The notes: a model not told the origin generated them from the sequence alone. A DNA stretch of 64,000 nt from an uncultured Coriobacteriaceae bacterium (GCA_902793465.1 CADBDT010000015.1:1-64000), one strand, 5' to 3'; positions 19,506 to 33,385 are shown, counted from the first letter of the stretch. Made by a program: numbers and translations.

Positions 19506-20873
19506 ATGCTCAAACGAAAGCTCTACCGGGAACTGCTGGCCTGGCACCACGAGCACGGCCGCAAGGCCCTCCTGCTTACGGGAGCCAGGCAGGTGGGAAA
19601 GAGCACGCTTGTACGCAAGCTGGGAAACGAGTCATACGAGCGATTCGTCGAGATAAACCTCGCGCTCAATGACGCCGCGCGCGAGGCGCTTGCAAGCTCT
19701 CGCGACATGAACGACTTCCTACGTCGCGTGTCCCTCTTCGCGGATGGTCCGATGCCGCATGGGTCCACGCTCGTCTTTATCGACGAGGTGCAGGAGTTGC
19801 CGGGAGTCATGACCATGGCAAAGGCCCTCGTTGAGGACGGGAGGTACGACTACGCCTTTTCTGGATCAATGCTGGGAACGGAGTTCAAGGGAGTGCGATC
19901 CTACCCGGTCGGTTTTGTACGGGAAATGACTCTGCGTCCGATGGACTTCGAGGAGTTCATGTGGGCGGCTGGCGCAAGCGAGACGGCGATTGCGGAGGTC
20001 GGAGACTGCGTAGCCGACCAGAAGCCCGTCGAGGGCTACCTCCACGACGCTATGCTCTCGTACTGGCGCACGTACCTCGTCGTTGGAGGCATGCCCGAGG
20101 TCGTGCAGGCGTTTGTCGACTCTGGGGGCGACCTTGCCGAGGTTCGCGAAATCCAAAGCGGACTGGTGATGGGCTATCGAAGGGACATCGCAAAGTATGC
20201 GGGGCGCCGCGCGCTAAACGTGCAGGCGATATTCGACCAGCTTCCTCTGCAGCTCGACAACGACTCGCGGCGATTCGTGCTCAATTCCATTAACGACGAG
20301 GCACGCTACAACGCCTACAGGCAGGACTTCGTGTGGCTCGTGAACGCCGGTGTCGGACTTAAGACGAACCTTGTGCGTGAGCCCAAACGCCCGCTCCAGA
20401 TAACGGAGCGACCGGGGATGTTTAAGCTGTACCAGTCCGACACCGGAATGCTCGTAAGTCGCTATCCCGTACAGACCGCTCGCGACATATACCTCGATTC
20501 AAAGGTCCCCAACCTCGGCGGCGTGTACGAAAACGCGCTGGCGCAGGAGCTCGTGTGCAAGGGGCACGACCTGTTTTACTACGTGGGAAAAAAGCGCGGT
20601 GAGGTGGACTTCGTGATCGAGTCCGACGCGGGCAGGGTCGTACCCGTCGAGGCGAAGTCTGGAAGGAACACGCGTGCCCATGCGGCACTCAACAACCTGC
20701 TGGCAGCCAAGGAGTACGCGCTCGACCTCGGCGTGGTGTTCTCGCGCCTGAACGTCGAGCGGGATGGGAAGGTGCTCTATCTACCCTGGTATGCCGTCCC
20801 CTTTACTGGACGTGCGATTGGCAACGACGCGCACGACACGCGGGGCTTGCGCATGACGCTGCCCTCCCTATGA
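19506..20873 (+). CDS. AAA_14 ATPase with DUF4143 domain
   Basis: 455 aa, full length for the family. The ATPase domain at 1-190 has Walker A GARQVGKST (about 27-35) and Walker B LVFIDEVQE; the AAA_14 lid is followed by a DUF4143 C-terminal domain (about 210-420) with a PD-(D/E)xK-like pattern, EVDFVIESD then VVPVEAKSG. Such proteins are common, mobile-looking ORFans in Coriobacteriia and many anaerobes; their function is not established, and links to toxin-antitoxin or defence roles are speculative. The start ATG 19506 follows GAGGTCGTC. Two remnants of similar ATPases lie just upstream, which suggests repeated gain and decay at this spot. Confidence 0.85.
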   Translation: MLKRKLYRELLAWHHEHGRKALLLTGARQVGKSTLVRKLGNESYERFVEINLALNDAAREALASSRDMNDFLRRVSLFADGPMPHGSTLVFIDEVQELPGVMTMAKALVEDGRYDYAFSGSMLGTEFKGVRSYPVGFVREMTLRPMDFEEFMWAAGASETAIAEVGDCVADQKPVEGYLHDAMLSYWRTYLVVGGMPEVVQAFVDSGGDLAEVREIQSGLVMGYRRDIAKYAGRRALNVQAIFDQLPLQLDNDSRRFVLNSINDEARYNAYRQDFVWLVNAGVGLKTNLVREPKRPLQITERPGMFKLYQSDTGMLVSRYPVQTARDIYLDSKVPNLGGVYENALAQELVCKGHDLFYYVGKKRGEVDFVIESDAGRVVPVEAKSGRNTRAHAALNNLLAAKEYALDLGVVFSRLNVERDGKVLYLPWYAVPFTGRAIGNDAHDTRGLRMTLPSL

Positions 20874-21020
20874 GGGATAACTTGGCCAAAAAAGACAGGG
20901 CATTCACAAGCACCCGCTACCCGTGGCGCTGACGCCGTTTCTTATTCGCGTGAAGCTTGTCTGTGAGCTTGGGGCAAGCTGTTGCGGCTTGTCCCCGTTT
21001 TTTAGTTAAGCTGGGTGGTG

Positions 21021-21054
21021 ACCTATCAAAGGGGGAGTACCCCCTTTGATAGGT
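21021..21054. repeat. palindrome ACCTATCAAAGGGGG / CCCCCTTTGATAGGT
   Basis: A near-perfect hairpin with centre AGTA. The same family occurs at 44950-44984 and as the outer arms of 35290-35494. It interrupts the 5' part of a hipB-like gene, whose remaining frame starts right after it. Confidence 0.8.
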
Positions 21055-21309
21055 TTTGCGGCAAAGGACCGACATGAGCAGCCAACCAATCAGGATTTCT
21101 CGGAACGCACCGTCTATTCGTTTGAGCTTGGCGAGAAGCCCGGGATCCACCTGTCCAAGATGCTTGCCATATACGAGGCGCTCGGACTTGTGCTCAAGGT
21201 CGAGGTGGTTGATCCGCCACAGCTGTCAGGCTCCGAAGGGCTATCGAGCGAGCGAGTTATCGCAGACTTCCTGGCACAGGTGAGAGGGGATCTTTATGGC
21301 ACGGACTGA
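21046..21309 (+). pseudogene. hipB-like antitoxin remnant (5' end lost)
   Basis: The readable part, SERTVYSFELGEKPGIHLSK then MLAIYEALGLVLKVEVV, matches the second half of an HTH_3 (HipB-type) antitoxin. The first helix-turn-helix elements are gone, replaced by the palindrome at 21021-21054. The apparent start lies in the repeat. The stop overlaps the following hipA-like start by 14 nt, as in real hipBA operons. Confidence 0.55.
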
Positions 21310-21645
21310 GCTGTTCGTCATCATCGAGGGGATGCCCGCTGGAATACTGAGACAGGACTCAACGGGGCAGATTTACTTCCGATATGCGGACGGCTATCGG
21401 GGAACGCCGTTTTCGCTCTCCCTCCGGTCACTTTGCGGGATAAGGCACTGGCCGAAGTTTTAGGCAGGCATGGGCTCACTGAGTCCGTGTGCCTTGAATG
21501 CATGGTGCGGCTCGCGCAATGTATACCGCCTGCGATGGAGCAGGTCTTTGAGGAGAATTTCCTGGTGCCCGGCATGGACGAGCTTGGCGCGCACCTGTTG
21601 GAACCCGCTAAGAAGAACTGTGCCCGCACTCTTGACCTGCTTTAG
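21296..21645 (+). pseudogene. hipA-like toxin kinase remnant (frameshift and internal deletion)
   Basis: From ATG 21296: ARTELFVIIEGMPAGILRQD and IYFRYADGYRGTPFSLSL is the N-terminal domain of HipA. The frame breaks at about 21425-21463; a second frame then reads LPPVTLRDKALAEVLGRHGL up to a stop at 21645, resembling the C-terminal HipA region. The whole kinase core of about 250 residues is missing. The toxin is certainly inactive. Confidence 0.55.
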
Positions 21646-21714
21646 TGGTTGAAGACAGGATTTCAATGAGCCAAATTCAATCAAGCTCGCGAGAATTCAA
21701 TGCATGGCAAGCTC

Positions 21715-21830
21715 GGTCGTCTCGCCCTCTGCTCCACCACCAATAACCGTGCGCTCCCAAGCGGGAAGGCGGCGTGCCGTGAGGGGATATTCCCAATGCG
21801 CACGGCGCTGCAGGCAGTGCGATTTGCTAT
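21715..21830. repeat. degraded palindromic repeat, GATACTCCC family
   Basis: ACCGTGCGCTCCC near 21738 pairs loosely with GCGCACGGCG near 21798, with GGGGATATTCCC between. The string AACCGTGCGCTCCCAA also occurs at about 15846. These look like worn copies of the repeats at 36921, 38507, 43904 and 46461. Confidence 0.45.
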
Positions 21831-21839
21831 CCAAACGGC

Positions 21840-22304
21840 TTACGCCTGGTCCGCGTCCTTGTTCATCGTGCGCACGGTTCTCTGCGCAAGGATGGGGTAT
21901 GCCTTTGTGAACCCGCCCTCGTGGTGATAGCAGTATCTGCGAATGAGGCCGTTTTCGTCCATCGTGCACGTAATGATGCCGCGCGACTCGTACGGGGTGT
22001 TTTGGGGAGGGATGGAAATGCCGCCGGGCATCTCCCAAACGCCCGTCCACGTGCCCGTTTCCATATACTGCAAAAAGACGAAGTCGCCGTCCTCAAGCAG
22101 ATGCTCCACCTCAAAGTGGGTGTCGGGGAAGGCCGCCCAATAGCGGTCGGACATGTCTGCGTAGTTGCCCGCACCCATCTCCTCCCAGTTGGTCTCGGCG
22201 GACCTGCGTCGGAAGTCCGGCGCAAAGCAAGCAACTACGGCGGCGGAGTCGTGGTTGTTCTGCGCCTCAACGAAACGCTTCATCGTATCGATGTTCTTGG
22301 GCAT
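21840..22304 (-). CDS. SnoaL/NTF2-like fold protein
   Basis: About 154 aa. The single alpha+beta-barrel domain starts with DTMKRFVEAQNNHDSAAVVA and runs through YADMSDRYWAAFPDTHFEVE, FVFLQYMETGTWTGVW and GIITCTMDENGLIRRYCYHH. This is the pattern of SnoaL-like proteins (polyketide cyclase or ester cyclase relatives), small pockets that bind unknown substrates. ATG 22304 has AGAGGAACG upstream; the frame to 22403 has no RBS. It stands alone between a hipBA remnant and a repeat-rich gap, so neighbours give no clue to its substrate. Confidence 0.75.
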   Translation of the reverse strand: MPKNIDTMKRFVEAQNNHDSAAVVACFAPDFRRRSAETNWEEMGAGNYADMSDRYWAAFPDTHFEVEHLLEDGDFVFLQYMETGTWTGVWEMPGGISIPPQNTPYESRGIITCTMDENGLIRRYCYHHEGGFTKAYPILAQRTVRTMNKDADQA

Positions 22305-23162
22305 GGTACGTTCCTCTCTTGAGTTTCTTGTCGTGACATTTGGGATTGCATGTAAGTAATAGTATATGTCACCGCCAGCCATGCCTTCCAGCCATACCTG
22401 CAACTTGTCCTAGAACGCAAACAGATCGTCTGTCGTAACGGCGGCCACCGCAATGCCGGCATGCGCGCCCGAGAGCTCCCTAAGAACCTATTGCCAAATA
22501 AAGGATAGAAAATGGTTATGTTTGATAAAAAGTAAGGTTTTGCAGATAAGTTTTACCAGATATATGGGCAATGAGAGGGAACGGGACCGTTTGCCATATT
22601 TGCGACGCGACGCGCAGCCCACCCTCTACGGAGCGTTACGGCGCAAGCCTGCCGATAATCCCGTGCGTCCGCTCGAAAAGCGTTTGTCCGATTTTGGTCG
22701 ACGCTTCCGCGTCCTCTGCGACCTTCTTGATCGGGCGGGGACGGCGAAGGGTCCGTTCGCTTCCAAACAGGGGACATGTGTTTGAAATTTCGGTCTCATT
22801 CGCCCGTACGGGCGTTATGGCACCCCGCAAAGCTGCAGGTCAGAGGCACCGCGAATAAGGCCCCGTAAATCCGGGTGCCCAAATTTCAAACACTTCGGCG
22901 GCATTTCGAAGTGAACGGGGGTCTCGCCATCCCCGTCCTAGGCTCTCCGAAAACCCATGGCGGCTCGAGCCGTATGCCGGGGTGCTCCCTGCGCGGGACG
23001 ATTGCCTCCGTCCCCATCGTCCGCGGATTGGAAACCACGGCTCTTGACTCATCTTTAGCGGCAGGCCTCTGCCCCTTTGTCCTTAAACAGTAAAGAAGAG
23101 TAAAATGTAATAGAATCAGTAAACGAAAGTAAGAATTCCCACCAATAGTAAATGAGGTAGAT
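22305..23162. other. 858-bp gene-free region with decayed fragments and hairpins
   Basis: No intact gene. On the minus strand at about 22410-22484 the frame LRELSGAHAGIAVAAVTTDD ending LFAF-stop looks like the tail of a lost protein of unknown family. At 22772-22896 an inverted repeat has ends GTGTTTGAAATTT and AAATTTCAAACAC around a GC-rich core (GCCCGTACGGGCG). At 23044-23082 there is a solo copy of the IS1595-type terminal repeat (TTGACTCATCTTTAGCGGCA). The last 80 bp before 23163 are AT-rich and should hold the promoter of the next gene. Confidence 0.5.
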
Positions 23163-24212
23163 GTGCGTATGGCGGCTTCCCAGAATCCCTATACCGTAAC
23201 CTTTGGCAAGGAGCCACAGTCCCTCATACCAAGGACAATGCAACAGTCGATGATCCTAGACGAGTTCCGACGGGACAACCCGAGCAATCAAGTCTATGTG
23301 ATTGTTGGTCCTCGGGGATCGGGCAAGACCGTGTTCATGACCAGCGTATCAAAGAAGCTTGCGCGGGAGGACGGATGGATAACCATAGAGCTCAATCCCG
23401 AGCGTAGCCTACTGGAAGGCCTGGTCGCCAAGCTAAACAGCGAACGAAATCTGGTCGGTCTTTTCCGCGATGCGCAAATAAACCTTTCGTTCCTTGGGCT
23501 TGGGGTGCAGATAGAAGGCGCGCCACCCGTTGTGGATATCGAGGTGGCAATCACGCGAATGCTCGAAAGCATCAAGCGTCACAACAAGCGGCTGCTAATC
23601 ACAGTTGACGAGATCACAAGCACCCCGGCAATGCGAGAGTTTGCGAGCGCATTCCAAATCTTCCTGCGTCAGGATTTGCCCATTTACCTGCTCATGACCG
23701 GATTGTACGAAAACGTGAGCGACCTCCAGAACGAAAAGAGCCTCACGTTTCTCTATCGTGCGCCCAAAGTTGAGCTGAAGCCGCTCAACTTGGGGACAAT
23801 TGCGCGCAACTACCGAAGGACGCTTCGTGTGCCGAGCGACAGCTCTTTGGAGATGGCGCGCCTGACGCGTGGGTACTCGTTTGCGTTCCAAGTCTTGGGC
23901 TACCTTACGTGGGAGGCGGGCGAGCTGTCCGAAGAGGTAATGGACGAATATCGCCAGTATCTCGACGACTACGTGTACGATAAGGTCTGGTCGGAACTCT
24001 CGGCAGGAGACAGGCGGCTTGCCGTGGGCATCGCGAAGTCGAAGACCGGCAAAGTCTCTGACGTGCGTGGTATTTTGGGAATGGAGACGAACCAGTTCAA
24101 CCCGTACCGTCGCAGGCTCATTCGCAAGGGCGTTATTACCGGGGAGGAGCGCGGCTACGTGAGATTTATTCTCCCCTGCTTCGAGGATTACGTAATCGAG
24201 CACGAAGAGTAA
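23163..24212 (+). CDS. AAA+ ATPase with C-terminal winged-helix, function unknown
   Basis: 349 aa. P-loop ATPase of the Orc1/Cdc6-like STAND/AAA_16 style: Walker A VGPRGSGKT (about 43-51), Walker B LLITVDEITS (about 141-150), a sensor stretch YLLMTGLYENV, a helical lid (TRGYSFAFQVLGYL) and a winged-helix-like end (VSDVRGILGMETNQFNPYRR). Single-gene ATPases of this shape are frequent in Coriobacteriia and Firmicutes; some sit beside mobile elements, and the role is unknown. The GTG at 23163 has GAGG 6 nt upstream; an ATG two codons later is the alternative. It is followed 20 bp later by a non-autonomous IS1595-type element. Confidence 0.7.
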   Translation: MRMAASQNPYTVTFGKEPQSLIPRTMQQSMILDEFRRDNPSNQVYVIVGPRGSGKTVFMTSVSKKLAREDGWITIELNPERSLLEGLVAKLNSERNLVGLFRDAQINLSFLGLGVQIEGAPPVVDIEVAITRMLESIKRHNKRLLITVDEITSTPAMREFASAFQIFLRQDLPIYLLMTGLYENVSDLQNEKSLTFLYRAPKVELKPLNLGTIARNYRRTLRVPSDSSLEMARLTRGYSFAFQVLGYLTWEAGELSEEVMDEYRQYLDDYVYDKVWSELSAGDRRLAVGIAKSKTGKVSDVRGILGMETNQFNPYRRRLIRKGVITGEERGYVRFILPCFEDYVIEHEE

Positions 24213-24233
24213 CGCGTCTGGGATGCCGTGCTC

Positions 24234-24778
24234 GGGACAAAGGGGACGGAGGCCTGCCACTAAAGATGAGTCAAGAGCAGGCCATTCCTGTCCGGCCCAA
24301 GTGACATCATAGGGCCAGACAACCCACGATGGAAGGGGGCCGGATGGCCGGGAGGACCAAGTCGGTGGCGAGGACTGCGGGGCAGAACTCGCGGCCGAGG
24401 ATGTGCGCGAACATGGTCGAGCTCATAGGGAGGTTCGGGAGCGAGGAGGCGTGCGAGCTCCACATGCTGTCGCTCAGGTGGCCGGACGGGTTCGAGTGCC
24501 CGCGCTGCGGCCACGGCTCGTACGTGCGGGTGGCCGGGCGCAGGGAGTTCAGGTGCTCGTCGTGCTCCTGGCAGTTCTCGGCGACGAGCGGGACCTGCCT
24601 CGCGCACACCATGCTGCCGCTCGCGAAGTGGTTCCGCGCAGCGTTCATGGTCATGAATTTCCCCCACTATTGTCGAAGGGGCGCTAGGCCTGCCGGACTC
24701 GTTGGGGAGGGTGGCATGAGCTGCGAGACCCGCTCCCTTGACTCATCTTTAGTGGCAGGCCTCCGTCCCCTTTGTCCC
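24234..24778. mobile_element. non-autonomous IS1595-type element with perfect 41-bp inverted repeats
   Basis: The ends, GGGACAAAGGGGACGGAGGC (24234 onward) and its exact complement finishing at 24778, are identical over 41 bp and end inside in GATGAGTCAA. The 545-bp body keeps only the zinc-ribbon N-terminal part of an IS1595-family transposase; the DDE domain is gone. I see no target duplication: the flanking 8-mers CCGTGCTC and GTCTCACG differ. Solo or partial ends of the same type lie at 23044-23082 and about 6082-6101. Confidence 0.75.
24329..24660 (+). pseudogene. IS1595-family transposase, N-terminal fragment
   Basis: About 110 residues: MCANMVELIGRFGSEEACEL, then WPDGFECPRCGHGSYVRVAG with the first zinc-ribbon Cys pair, SCSWQFSATSGTCLAHT with the second, and LPLAKWFRAAFMVMN. 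This is the zinc-ribbon plus linker region of IS1595 transposases. After about 24660 the frame runs into element sequence unrelated to the family, and the catalytic domain is absent. Confidence 0.75.
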
Positions 24779-24794
24779 GTCTCACGTGCTGAGG

Positions 24795-24955
24795 AAACGG
24801 CTGCATTTCGCACGCCACAAAAGGCACGTTTTGCGGGCCACGAAATGCAGAACGAGCCTATTCCTCAACAAAACCGCAGGTAAAGAGCTTATCGGAAAAA
24901 CGGCTGCATTTCGCGTGCCGCAAAAGGCACGTTTCGCGGGCTACGAAATGCGGGA
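24795..24955. repeat. two copies of a 50-bp hairpin repeat (AACGGCTGCATTTCGC)
   Basis: Copies at 24795-24848 and 24899-24952. Each starts AACGGCTGCATTTCGC, has AAAAGGCACGTTT in the middle and ends CGAAATGC, which pairs with GCATTTCG. They lie in the 480-bp gap before the FMN reductase gene; no gene is seen here. The 70 bp after 25030 are AT-rich and probably hold its promoter. Confidence 0.65.
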
Positions 24956-25143
24956 CGGACCGACCACTTGGCAAAGTCGGAGATAGGGAGGACAAGCTCC
25001 CCGTCTCCTTTGCCTCGTCTCCCGAAGAAGCTAACGATAACAGAAAATTATGAGTACAGATTATAGATAGGTATTTGTTATTGCTAGCCAGAAGCAATAA
25101 GCTATGAGCAAGCAGAACAAATCCCAGCCGAAGGATACACCGA

Positions 25144-26052
25144 ATGAACATCGTAATTCTCAATGGAAGCCCGAGGCCAAAGGGCAACACGGCCGCCATG
25201 GTAGCCGCGTATAGGGAAGGGGCGCAGAGCGCGGGCCACACCGTAACCGTCTTTGACGTGTGCCGCATGCGCGTGGCAGGATGCCTCGCCTGCGAACATT
25301 GTCACAAGCGCGAGCAGCGTACCTGCGTGCAAAAGGACGACATGCAGAGCATTTATCCCGCCCTCGACGAGGCAGACATGATCGTGCTTGCGAGTCCGGT
25401 GTACTATCACAGCCTCTCGGGCCAGCTGCAATGCGCAATACATCGCATTTACGCGCTCGGATACCCGCGGCGCCTCAAAAAGGCCGCCCTGCTGCTGAGC
25501 TCGGGGAGCAAAGGCGTATACGACGGCGCCATCTACATCTACCAGCACTCGTTCGTTGGCTGGCTCCACCTTGAGGATATGGGCATATATACCGCGGCCG
25601 GAGACGAAAACAAGTCGCCCGAGCTGCTCGATCGCCTGCGCGCCGCAGGTGCCGCGCTTACCAATTCCGACGATCACAACGTGGCGCGCCTTGTTATTCG
25701 GTCGGGCAACCTTACGCTTAGGGCGCCGCTCAACCAGACCCAGGCCGCCCGAGACCTCATGAACCGCCTACCCCTTACGGTGGTTGGACACGACTCTGGC
25801 GTGGACTACTGCTGCGAGCTAAAGGAGGGCACGTTCGACGAGGCCGAAAAGCAGCAGGGCTGGAAGAACGGCGACATAAGCGTGGCGGACGGTTGGTTTG
25901 CTCTGCTGTACGCAGGTGAGCAGGAGTCGGAACAGCATCGCGTAATGGTGGTGGCGCATCTGGACCAAGAGCAAAACGATCTTCTTTGCGCCCTGTCCGC
26001 CAAGGCAACGTTTGACCTATCGCTGGAGGAACCCTATGCAAAGAAAGCCTAA
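25144..26052 (+). CDS. FMN-dependent NADPH reductase fused to a cyclophilin-like domain
   Basis: 302 aa. The N-terminal flavodoxin-fold NADPH:FMN reductase domain (1-185) begins MNIVILNGSPRPKGNTAAMV (phosphate-binding loop) and carries CLACEHCHKREQRTC and IVLASPVYYHSLSGQL, typical of iron-sulfur-flavoprotein-like quinone or azo reductases. Residues about 205-295 form a second domain (LPLTVVGHDSGVDYCCELKE) that resembles the bacterial cyclophilin-like beta-barrel found in small lipoproteins. The next gene encodes exactly such a lipoprotein and overlaps the stop by 17 bp, so both halves of the story are in one operon. The reaction partner is unknown. ATG 25144 has a weak upstream site (AAGGATACACCGA). 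Confidence 0.8.
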   Translation: MNIVILNGSPRPKGNTAAMVAAYREGAQSAGHTVTVFDVCRMRVAGCLACEHCHKREQRTCVQKDDMQSIYPALDEADMIVLASPVYYHSLSGQLQCAIHRIYALGYPRRLKKAALLLSSGSKGVYDGAIYIYQHSFVGWLHLEDMGIYTAAGDENKSPELLDRLRAAGAALTNSDDHNVARLVIRSGNLTLRAPLNQTQAARDLMNRLPLTVVGHDSGVDYCCELKEGTFDEAEKQQGWKNGDISVADGWFALLYAGEQESEQHRVMVVAHLDQEQNDLLCALSAKATFDLSLEEPYAKKA

Positions 26053-26620
26053 CAACCTGCGCGGGCGAGCTGGAATCGCCCTTGCGCTTGCGTGCTCCCT
26101 TGCGCTTACGGCATGCGGATCGGCATCCGGGGGCCAAAGCACGCAAGGAAGCGCGCAAGACGCCGCAGCCGCCAGCGCGAGTGCAAGTGCAAGCGGATCC
26201 GCGTCGCAGCAGCAGCAGCAACAACAAGAAGAGGCATCTACCAGCCCGACCACAAGCGAGGAGAACATGAACATGAGTACCTGCACCATTCGCATTGCAA
26301 ACAAGACTTTTGAGGCACAGCTCGAGTCCAACCCCACCGCACAGTCCTTTGCCAAACTGATGCCGCTCGACCTTACCATGGAAGAGCTCAACGGCAACGA
26401 GAAGTACCACTTCTTCGACCAGGAGTTTCCATCTAACCCGTCGCCCGTTGGCCACGTTGAGGCCGGCGACCTTATGCTGTATGGCAAAGACTGCGTGGTG
26501 CTGTTCTACAAGAGCTTCGACACGCCCTACAGCTACACGCGCATTGGTCGCATTACGGACGTCGAAGGTCTGGAGCAGGCCGTAGGCTCGGGCAACGTGG
26601 CTGTTACCTTTGCCGGCTAA
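26036..26620 (+). CDS. cyclophilin-like domain lipoprotein
   Basis: About 194 aa. Signal peptide with lipobox LALTACGSAS, then a low-complexity Ala/Ser/Gln linker (about 30-75, including eight consecutive Gln), then a cyclophilin-like domain: CTIRIANKTFEAQLESN, AKLMPLDLTMEELNGNEKYH, LMLYGKDCVVLFYKSFDTPY, SYTRIGRITDVEGLEQAVG. This small beta-barrel family lacks a proven isomerase role. Start ATG 26036 lies inside the end of the reductase gene (17-bp overlap), so the two are coupled. It is presumably a membrane-anchored extracytoplasmic partner of the reductase; the function is unproven. Confidence 0.82.
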   Translation: MQRKPNNLRGRAGIALALACSLALTACGSASGGQSTQGSAQDAAAASASASASGSASQQQQQQQEEASTSPTTSEENMNMSTCTIRIANKTFEAQLESNPTAQSFAKLMPLDLTMEELNGNEKYHFFDQEFPSNPSPVGHVEAGDLMLYGKDCVVLFYKSFDTPYSYTRIGRITDVEGLEQAVGSGNVAVTFAG

Positions 26621-26637
26621 GCAACGGGGCTAACATT

Positions 26638-26676
26638 CGGACCACAACTAAGGGACTGTCCCCTACTTGTGGTCCG
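26638..26676. terminator. hairpin CGGACCACAACTAAGGGA / TCCCCTACTTGTGGTCCG
   Basis: An inverted repeat in the 63-bp gap between two convergent genes. It belongs to the GGGGACAGTCCCC family (longer copy at 51570-51643). No T-run follows, so its terminator role is a guess from position. Confidence 0.5.
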
Positions 26677-26683
26677 GGAGCAA

Positions 26684-27058
26684 CTAGTTCTTGCGGATGT
26701 GCTCGGAAACCGAGAGGATGTAGCCAGAGGGCGACACCATAATTGCAATCTTGGACGACTCGGTCTCGATGTCATCCTTGGCCGCCTCGTGACGTGCCCT
26801 CCTAAATCCGTGATCCAGCAGGAACTTAATTGCCTCGTCAAAGTCGCGCACGTTCATGCGGATCATGGTCCAGTTTCCGCTGCCCTGAGCAACGTCCACA
26901 TAGAATCCGTCGGCATTCTTCATACGGACATCCGTTATGCCATTTATACCAATGCCGCTCTTTGCGTGGTGCCGCTCGAAGCCCAGCTCCTCAAACAGTT
27001 GAATGGTTGGCTCGGGGTCCTCGGTAATAATGAGCGGGTTAAACGTGGTGATCTGCAT
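26684..27058 (-). CDS. VOC (glyoxalase/bleomycin-resistance fold) protein
   Basis: 124 aa, one VOC domain built from two beta-alpha-beta modules: FNPLIITEDPEPTIQLFEEL with GFERHH, then MIRMNVRDFDEAIKFLLDHG and a final strand MVSPSGYILSVSEH. Metal-ligand positions are not obvious, so it may be a binding protein and not a lyase. The start is ATG 27058 (GGAAGGGTATAAAG upstream gives a fair RBS). It stands alone, converging on the cyclophilin-like lipoprotein gene. Substrate unknown. Confidence 0.8.
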   Translation of the reverse strand: MQITTFNPLIITEDPEPTIQLFEELGFERHHAKSGIGINGITDVRMKNADGFYVDVAQGSGNWTMIRMNVRDFDEAIKFLLDHGFRRARHEAAKDDIETESSKIAIMVSPSGYILSVSEHIRKN

Positions 27059-27174
27059 CTTTATACCCTTCCTGTTATTGCAAGTATTGATGATAGAAAC
27101 AGACGACTATTTATATCATAAGAAGGCTTAAAGTCGCAGTGAGGCTAGGGGTGATCTCCTTGGGGGCAGGCGAA

Positions 27175-27249
27175 AGGTGCGTCTGGGGGTGCCACCCATG
27201 CGCGTACCCCTGCGGCGTACACGCATGGGTGGCACCCCCAGACGCACCT
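27175..27249. repeat. 75-bp perfect-arm palindrome AGGTGCGTCTGGGGGTGCCA
   Basis: Arms of about 28 bp (AGGTGCGTCTGGGGGTGCCA onward and its complement) enclose CGTACCCCTGCGGCGTAC. It lies 14 bp beyond the stop of the hybrid kinase gene at 27264 and may serve as its terminator, but it resembles the other long palindromes of this window more than a classical terminator. Confidence 0.7.
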
Positions 27250-27263
27250 ATTGGATAGGTGCC

Positions 27264-29717
<2,454 letters not shown>

Positions 29718-29779
29718 TTTGGCACCTTCTTTGTAATGCGCTTCGAAGCCTGCTGTAGCGGATGCATCGCACGTTGCGA

Positions 29780-32869
<3,090 letters not shown>

Positions 32870-32923
32870 GGAGCACCCTTCCCATATGCGATAACGACCA
32901 GGGGCGTTGTTTGGTTACAGGGC

Positions 32924-33042
32924 CCTGCCCCTAAACAATGGTTAAAACCTTCCACCGCCATGGACAAGCGCCGTGCTCAAACAGTCCTCGCGCGGCTGCT
33001 TTCCATGGTGCCTCGCGGTTTTGACCATTGTTTAGGTGCAGG
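32924..33042. repeat. 119-bp palindrome CCTGCCCCTAAACAATGG, GTGCTCAAACAGTCCTC family
   Basis: The arms CCTGCCCCTAAACAATGGTT and its near complement GACCATTGTTTAGGTGCAGG enclose CCATGGACAAGCGCCGTGCT, CAAACAGTCCTCGCG and CCATGG. Related copies are at 35330-35462, 41700-41800 and 62521-62733. It starts at the stop of the HPt gene and may end that transcript. Confidence 0.8.
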
Positions 33043-33375
33043 CTACAGAGCGAGGAATTCCTCTCGCTTTGCTGCAATTTGGCTGAGCAGTACGGAGTAG
33101 TCTGTGTCGGTCCTGCCGCGCAGCAGCTCGGTTATCTCGTTTACGGGCTCGTACAGCGGGGTGAGCGACAAGTTGCCCAGGACGCCCTTTAGGGAGTGAG
33201 CCGCCTCAAACGCTGCGTCCAGATCCCCCGCGGCAATGGACTCCTCCAGTACGTCGAACTTCTTTTCTTGCTTTACCGAATTCACGAGCTTGAGGTAAAA
33301 CGCCTCGTTGTCCATGCAGCGCGCCATTCCAGTATCTACGTCTGCCCCAAAAGCCCTTAGATCGTCAGGTGTCAT
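33043..33375 (-). CDS. histidine phosphotransfer (HPt) protein
   Basis: 110 aa, a free-standing HPt four-helix bundle. The phospho-accepting residue is His60 in EAAHSLKGVLGNLSL. It would take phosphate from REC domains of the two hybrid kinases and hand it to a response regulator. ATG 33375 has AAGGAGC 6 nt upstream; the longer frame to 33567 lies in the upstream gene. It begins 10 bp after the stop of the REC-GGDEF-EAL gene, so the two are co-transcribed. Confidence 0.9.
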   Translation of the reverse strand: MTPDDLRAFGADVDTGMARCMDNEAFYLKLVNSVKQEKKFDVLEESIAAGDLDAAFEAAHSLKGVLGNLSLTPLYEPVNEITELLRGRTDTDYSVLLSQIAAKREEFLAL

Positions 33376-33385
33376 TGTGTGCTCC

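Noticed and set aside
20917-21150. 77-aa minus-strand frame before the hipB remnant
   Set aside because: It reads through the palindrome at 21021-21054 and the hipB-like segment on the other strand; no RBS.
22453-22785. 110-aa plus-strand frame
   Set aside because: No RBS, mixed composition, runs into the inverted repeat at 22772; an opposite-strand frame there is equally unconvincing.
24795-24955. CRISPR-like tandem repeat
   Set aside because: Only two copies, each itself a hairpin of about 50 bp with variable sequence and no uniform spacer; no cas genes in the window.
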